Shown one piece after another: positions 61,930 to 64,000 of a DNA stretch of 64,000 bases. Each line of letters opens with the position of its first letter. Positions within the stretch are counted from its first letter, which is position 1. Below the pieces are notes generated by a model. It did not search any database, was not told the DNA's origin, and worked only from the letters and a program-made list of their open reading frames with translations. The stretch is from Christensenellaceae bacterium Phil7 (GTDB lineage Bacteria > Bacillota > Clostridia > Christensenellales > CAG-138): assembly GCA_001940845.1 (NCBI GenBank), contig MSGV01000023.1:1-64000 (forward strand), read 5' to 3'. A program made the position numbers and the translations under genes.

Positions 61930-61954
61930 ATGTGGGGAAAATTCTTCCCCACAT
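61930..61954 (+). promoter_or_regulatory. Perfect hairpin between infB and rbfA
   Basis: ATGTGGGGAA and TTCCCCACAT form a 10-bp stem with a 5-base loop. No T-run follows, so it is more likely an mRNA processing or stability element than a terminator. Confidence 0.55.
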
Positions 61955-61981
61955 GATAGAATGAAAGGTAAAATTTAGATA

Positions 61982-62359
61982 ATGGCATCGGTAAGATACG
62001 ATAGAATAAACGAAGAAATCAAAAAGGCTTTGAGTGAGATCATCAGAGAGATGAAGGATCCGCGAATATCTCCGATGACGACGGTTCTTTATGTTGAAGC
62101 AACTAATGATCTCAAGCTTGCTAAGGTCAGGGTAAGTGTATACGATAAATCCGATGATGTGCGCAAGGAGACCGTAGCGCAGCTCAACCGTGCGGAGGGT
62201 TTCATTGCGCGTGAGCTTGGGAAACGCATAGACATAAGAAGAATCCCAACGCTGAAATTCAATCTGGATGATTCCATAGAATATGCAGTGCATATTTCGG
62301 AGATAATCAACAAATTACAGAGTGAGCGAACAAAGGAAAATGCCGATGATGATGAATGA
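61982..62359 (+). CDS. rbfA: 30S ribosome-binding factor RbfA
   Basis: This 125-residue type II KH-domain protein for late 16S rRNA maturation and cold adaptation has RYDRINEEIKKALSEIIREMKDPRI at the N-terminus and the typical V-R-V-S-V-Y and LKFNLDDSIEYAVHISEII motifs. It follows infB and overlaps the next gene. Confidence 0.94.
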   Translation: MASVRYDRINEEIKKALSEIIREMKDPRISPMTTVLYVEATNDLKLAKVRVSVYDKSDDVRKETVAQLNRAEGFIARELGKRIDIRRIPTLKFNLDDSIEYAVHISEIINKLQSERTKENADDDE

Positions 62360-63350
62360 GCATGACGATGAGTTTGATGCTTTGATTGGGCTTATAAATG
62401 ATGAGAAAGAGTTTACTCTGCTTTCTCATATTTCGCCGGATGGAGATACTCTTGGTTCGGCACTGGCATTCTATGCTTTATTGGAGAAGCTGGGAAAGAC
62501 TGCGGAAGTGGTATGCTCAAATCCAGTGCCGAAAATATATTCATTTCTTCCCAATGCCGATAAAGTCGTCATGCCGGAGAATGCTGTTGGCTATAGGAAT
62601 GTTATCTCCTGCGATTGTGCAGATCTGCCGAGATTCGGACGCGCAATTAGAATATTCAGCAGTGCAGAGCGAACGGCTGCAATCGATCATCATATTACGA
62701 ATCCACGTTTTGCACAGGTGAATCTGGTCGTATCCGATGCTGCTGCAACGGCTGAGATAATACATGAGCTATATTGCAGGATGGACATGCCAATCGATGA
62801 AACCGCAATGGAATGCCTGTATACGGGCATAGTAACGGATACCGGCAATCTCTCGTATAGCAATACAACATCGAATGCACTCAGGCTCATTGCTGCTTTC
62901 ATAGATAAGGGGCTGGATATTGCGGAACTCAATCGTCGCATATATAGAACGATACCCTACACCAAAACTCGTTTGCAGGGATTTGTTGTTTCAAGAATGC
63001 AGCTTGAGCATAATGGCGAAGTTGGAATTGCCGTGCTGACCAGAGCACAGAGGCTTGAATTCAATGCCACGGATGAGGATTGTGAGGGCATTGTTGATTG
63101 CGTTCGTGATGTTGACAGCGTCAAGATTGCAGCCTTTATCAGGGAGAGTTCGGATGGTACATTCAAGATCAGTCTTAGAAGCAAGTCGATTGGCGATGTA
63201 TGCCGAATTGCCGAAAGGTATGGAGGGGGCGGACATGCCCGCGCCGCCGGATACACATCACATAGCCCTTTGACTACCGTTATTGCAGAGGTAATACGTG
63301 ATGCTGCGGAGGAGCTTGGCAGGGAGCAGAAAAATCGTAATGTCGTTTGA
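62346..63350 (+). CDS. nrnA: DHH family phosphoesterase, NrnA-type oligoribonuclease/pAp phosphatase
   Basis: This 334-residue protein has the DHH-DHHA1 architecture. Metal motifs are SHISPDGDTLGSALA, CDCADLPRFG, AAIDHHITNP and GIVTDTGNLSYSNT. The DHHA1 end has RSKSIGDVCRIAERYGGGGHARAAGY. NrnA degrades short RNA and 3'-phosphoadenosine 5'-phosphate. Of several clustered ATG codons, 62346 best fits the AAAGGA site; it overlaps the rbfA end. truB follows with an 11-bp overlap. Confidence 0.92.
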   Translation: MMMNEHDDEFDALIGLINDEKEFTLLSHISPDGDTLGSALAFYALLEKLGKTAEVVCSNPVPKIYSFLPNADKVVMPENAVGYRNVISCDCADLPRFGRAIRIFSSAERTAAIDHHITNPRFAQVNLVVSDAAATAEIIHELYCRMDMPIDETAMECLYTGIVTDTGNLSYSNTTSNALRLIAAFIDKGLDIAELNRRIYRTIPYTKTRLQGFVVSRMQLEHNGEVGIAVLTRAQRLEFNATDEDCEGIVDCVRDVDSVKIAAFIRESSDGTFKISLRSKSIGDVCRIAERYGGGGHARAAGYTSHSPLTTVIAEVIRDAAEELGREQKNRNVV

Positions 63351-64000
63351 AGGAGTTGTAAATGTTCTTAAACCACCGGGGATGACATCAAGCGATGTTG
63401 TGGTGGATTTGAGAAAAATATTTGGTGTAAAGCGTGTCGGTCATACCGGTACGCTAGATCCTGCAGCAGCGGGCGTGCTCCCGATATGTATTGGAAGGGC
63501 AACACGCCTGTTTGATTACCTGGTAGACAAACAAAAAGTATATATAGCGGAGTTCCGATTTGGTATTGCGACAGACACTATTGATGCTTTTGGAACCGTT
63601 GTGGAGAGTGCAGAATGCGATATTTATGCTGAAGCACTTAGAAAAGTTCTCCCTGAATTCCTGGGTGAGATCGATCAGATTCCACCGATTTATTCATCCC
63701 TCAGCGTAAACGGTGTAAAGCTCTATAAGCTGGCAAGAAAGGGAGAAGTAACGGCACCGATAGAAGAGCGAAAACGAAAAGTAACTATATATGAACTGGA
63801 GCTTTTGGAACAGCTTGAAAGGAACAGTTTTCTTATAAAAGTGCGATGCTCTAAGGGGACCTATATTAGAACGCTTTGTATGGATATAGGCAAAAGACTT
63901 GGAGTTCCGGCCTATATGCCGTTTCTTCTGCGAACCATGTCGGGCAGTTTTGATTTACAAAATAGCTATACGATTGCGGAGCTGCGTGAAAAGAAGGAGC
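63340..64000 (+). CDS. truB: tRNA pseudouridine(55) synthase TruB (partial)
   Basis: The first 220 codons are present; the gene runs off the right edge. The N-terminus (FEGVVNVLKPPGMTSSDVV) and the catalytic motif HTGTLDPAAAGVLPICIGRATR, with the catalytic Asp in LDP, identify TruB, which makes pseudouridine 55 in the tRNA T-loop. RCSKGTYIRTLCMDIG is also typical. The start overlaps the nrnA end. Confidence 0.94.
   Translation, partial: MSFEGVVNVLKPPGMTSSDVVVDLRKIFGVKRVGHTGTLDPAAAGVLPICIGRATRLFDYLVDKQKVYIAEFRFGIATDTIDAFGTVVESAECDIYAEALRKVLPEFLGEIDQIPPIYSSLSVNGVKLYKLARKGEVTAPIEERKRKVTIYELELLEQLERNSFLIKVRCSKGTYIRTLCMDIGKRLGVPAYMPFLLRTMSGSFDLQNSYTIAELREKKE

Noticed and set aside
61388-62293. 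301-residue open frame antisense to infB and rbfA
   Set aside because: It overlaps two highly conserved genes and has the composition of a shadow frame.

Overview
The window looks like the chromosome of an anaerobic, spore-forming member of the Clostridia, probably a gut commensal. The evidence is an anaerobic ribonucleotide reductase, two [FeFe]-hydrogenase-type proteins, a CotF-type spore coat gene, a PolC-type replicase, Gram-positive promoters and strong AGGAGG ribosome binding sites. The species cannot be named from the sequence. No tRNA, rRNA, CRISPR array or insertion sequence was recognised.

1-11.5 kb is accessory DNA, a mosaic of integrative-element pieces. It holds a truncated TnpX-like recombinase with a TnpW-like partner, a complete large serine recombinase, a sigma-like regulator, a MarR/MATE/cytidylate-kinase-like cargo operon, a mobC gene with a candidate oriT but no relaxase, and a Tn916-like orf7/orf8 pair without xis or int. 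A fluoride riboswitch controls a cation:proton antiporter here. Seven copies of a 25-bp palindrome lie between the genes of the left part.

11.5-39 kb is mostly housekeeping with two large surface proteins. A secreted two-repeat protein ends in a type I dockerin (11.6-14.7 kb), and a four-cohesin, wall-anchored scaffoldin-like protein lies at 36.4-38.8 kb. Between them are TatD, a phosphohexomutase, MreB, a NrdR-controlled NrdD(thioredoxin fusion)-TrxB-Cys-rich operon, the TIGR03960/TIGR03936/RNase G operon, spore coat genes, an esterase-acyltransferase fusion with a DUF6320 partner, and a YyaL/FAD-Rieske pair.

39-50 kb carries an ABC exporter with its XRE-TPR regulator, a LysR regulator, and a hydrogen-sensing-type operon: a kinase-like protein, two [2Fe-2S] thioredoxin-like proteins, a PAS-containing group C-type hydrogenase, a SpoIIE-type phosphatase, a group B-type hydrogenase and a second kinase-like protein.

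50-64 kb is the conserved ispG-polC-rimP-nusA-rnpM-L7Ae-infB-rbfA-nrnA-truB block, running off the right edge inside truB. PolC is unusual: its embedded proofreading exonuclease domain has lost most catalytic residues.
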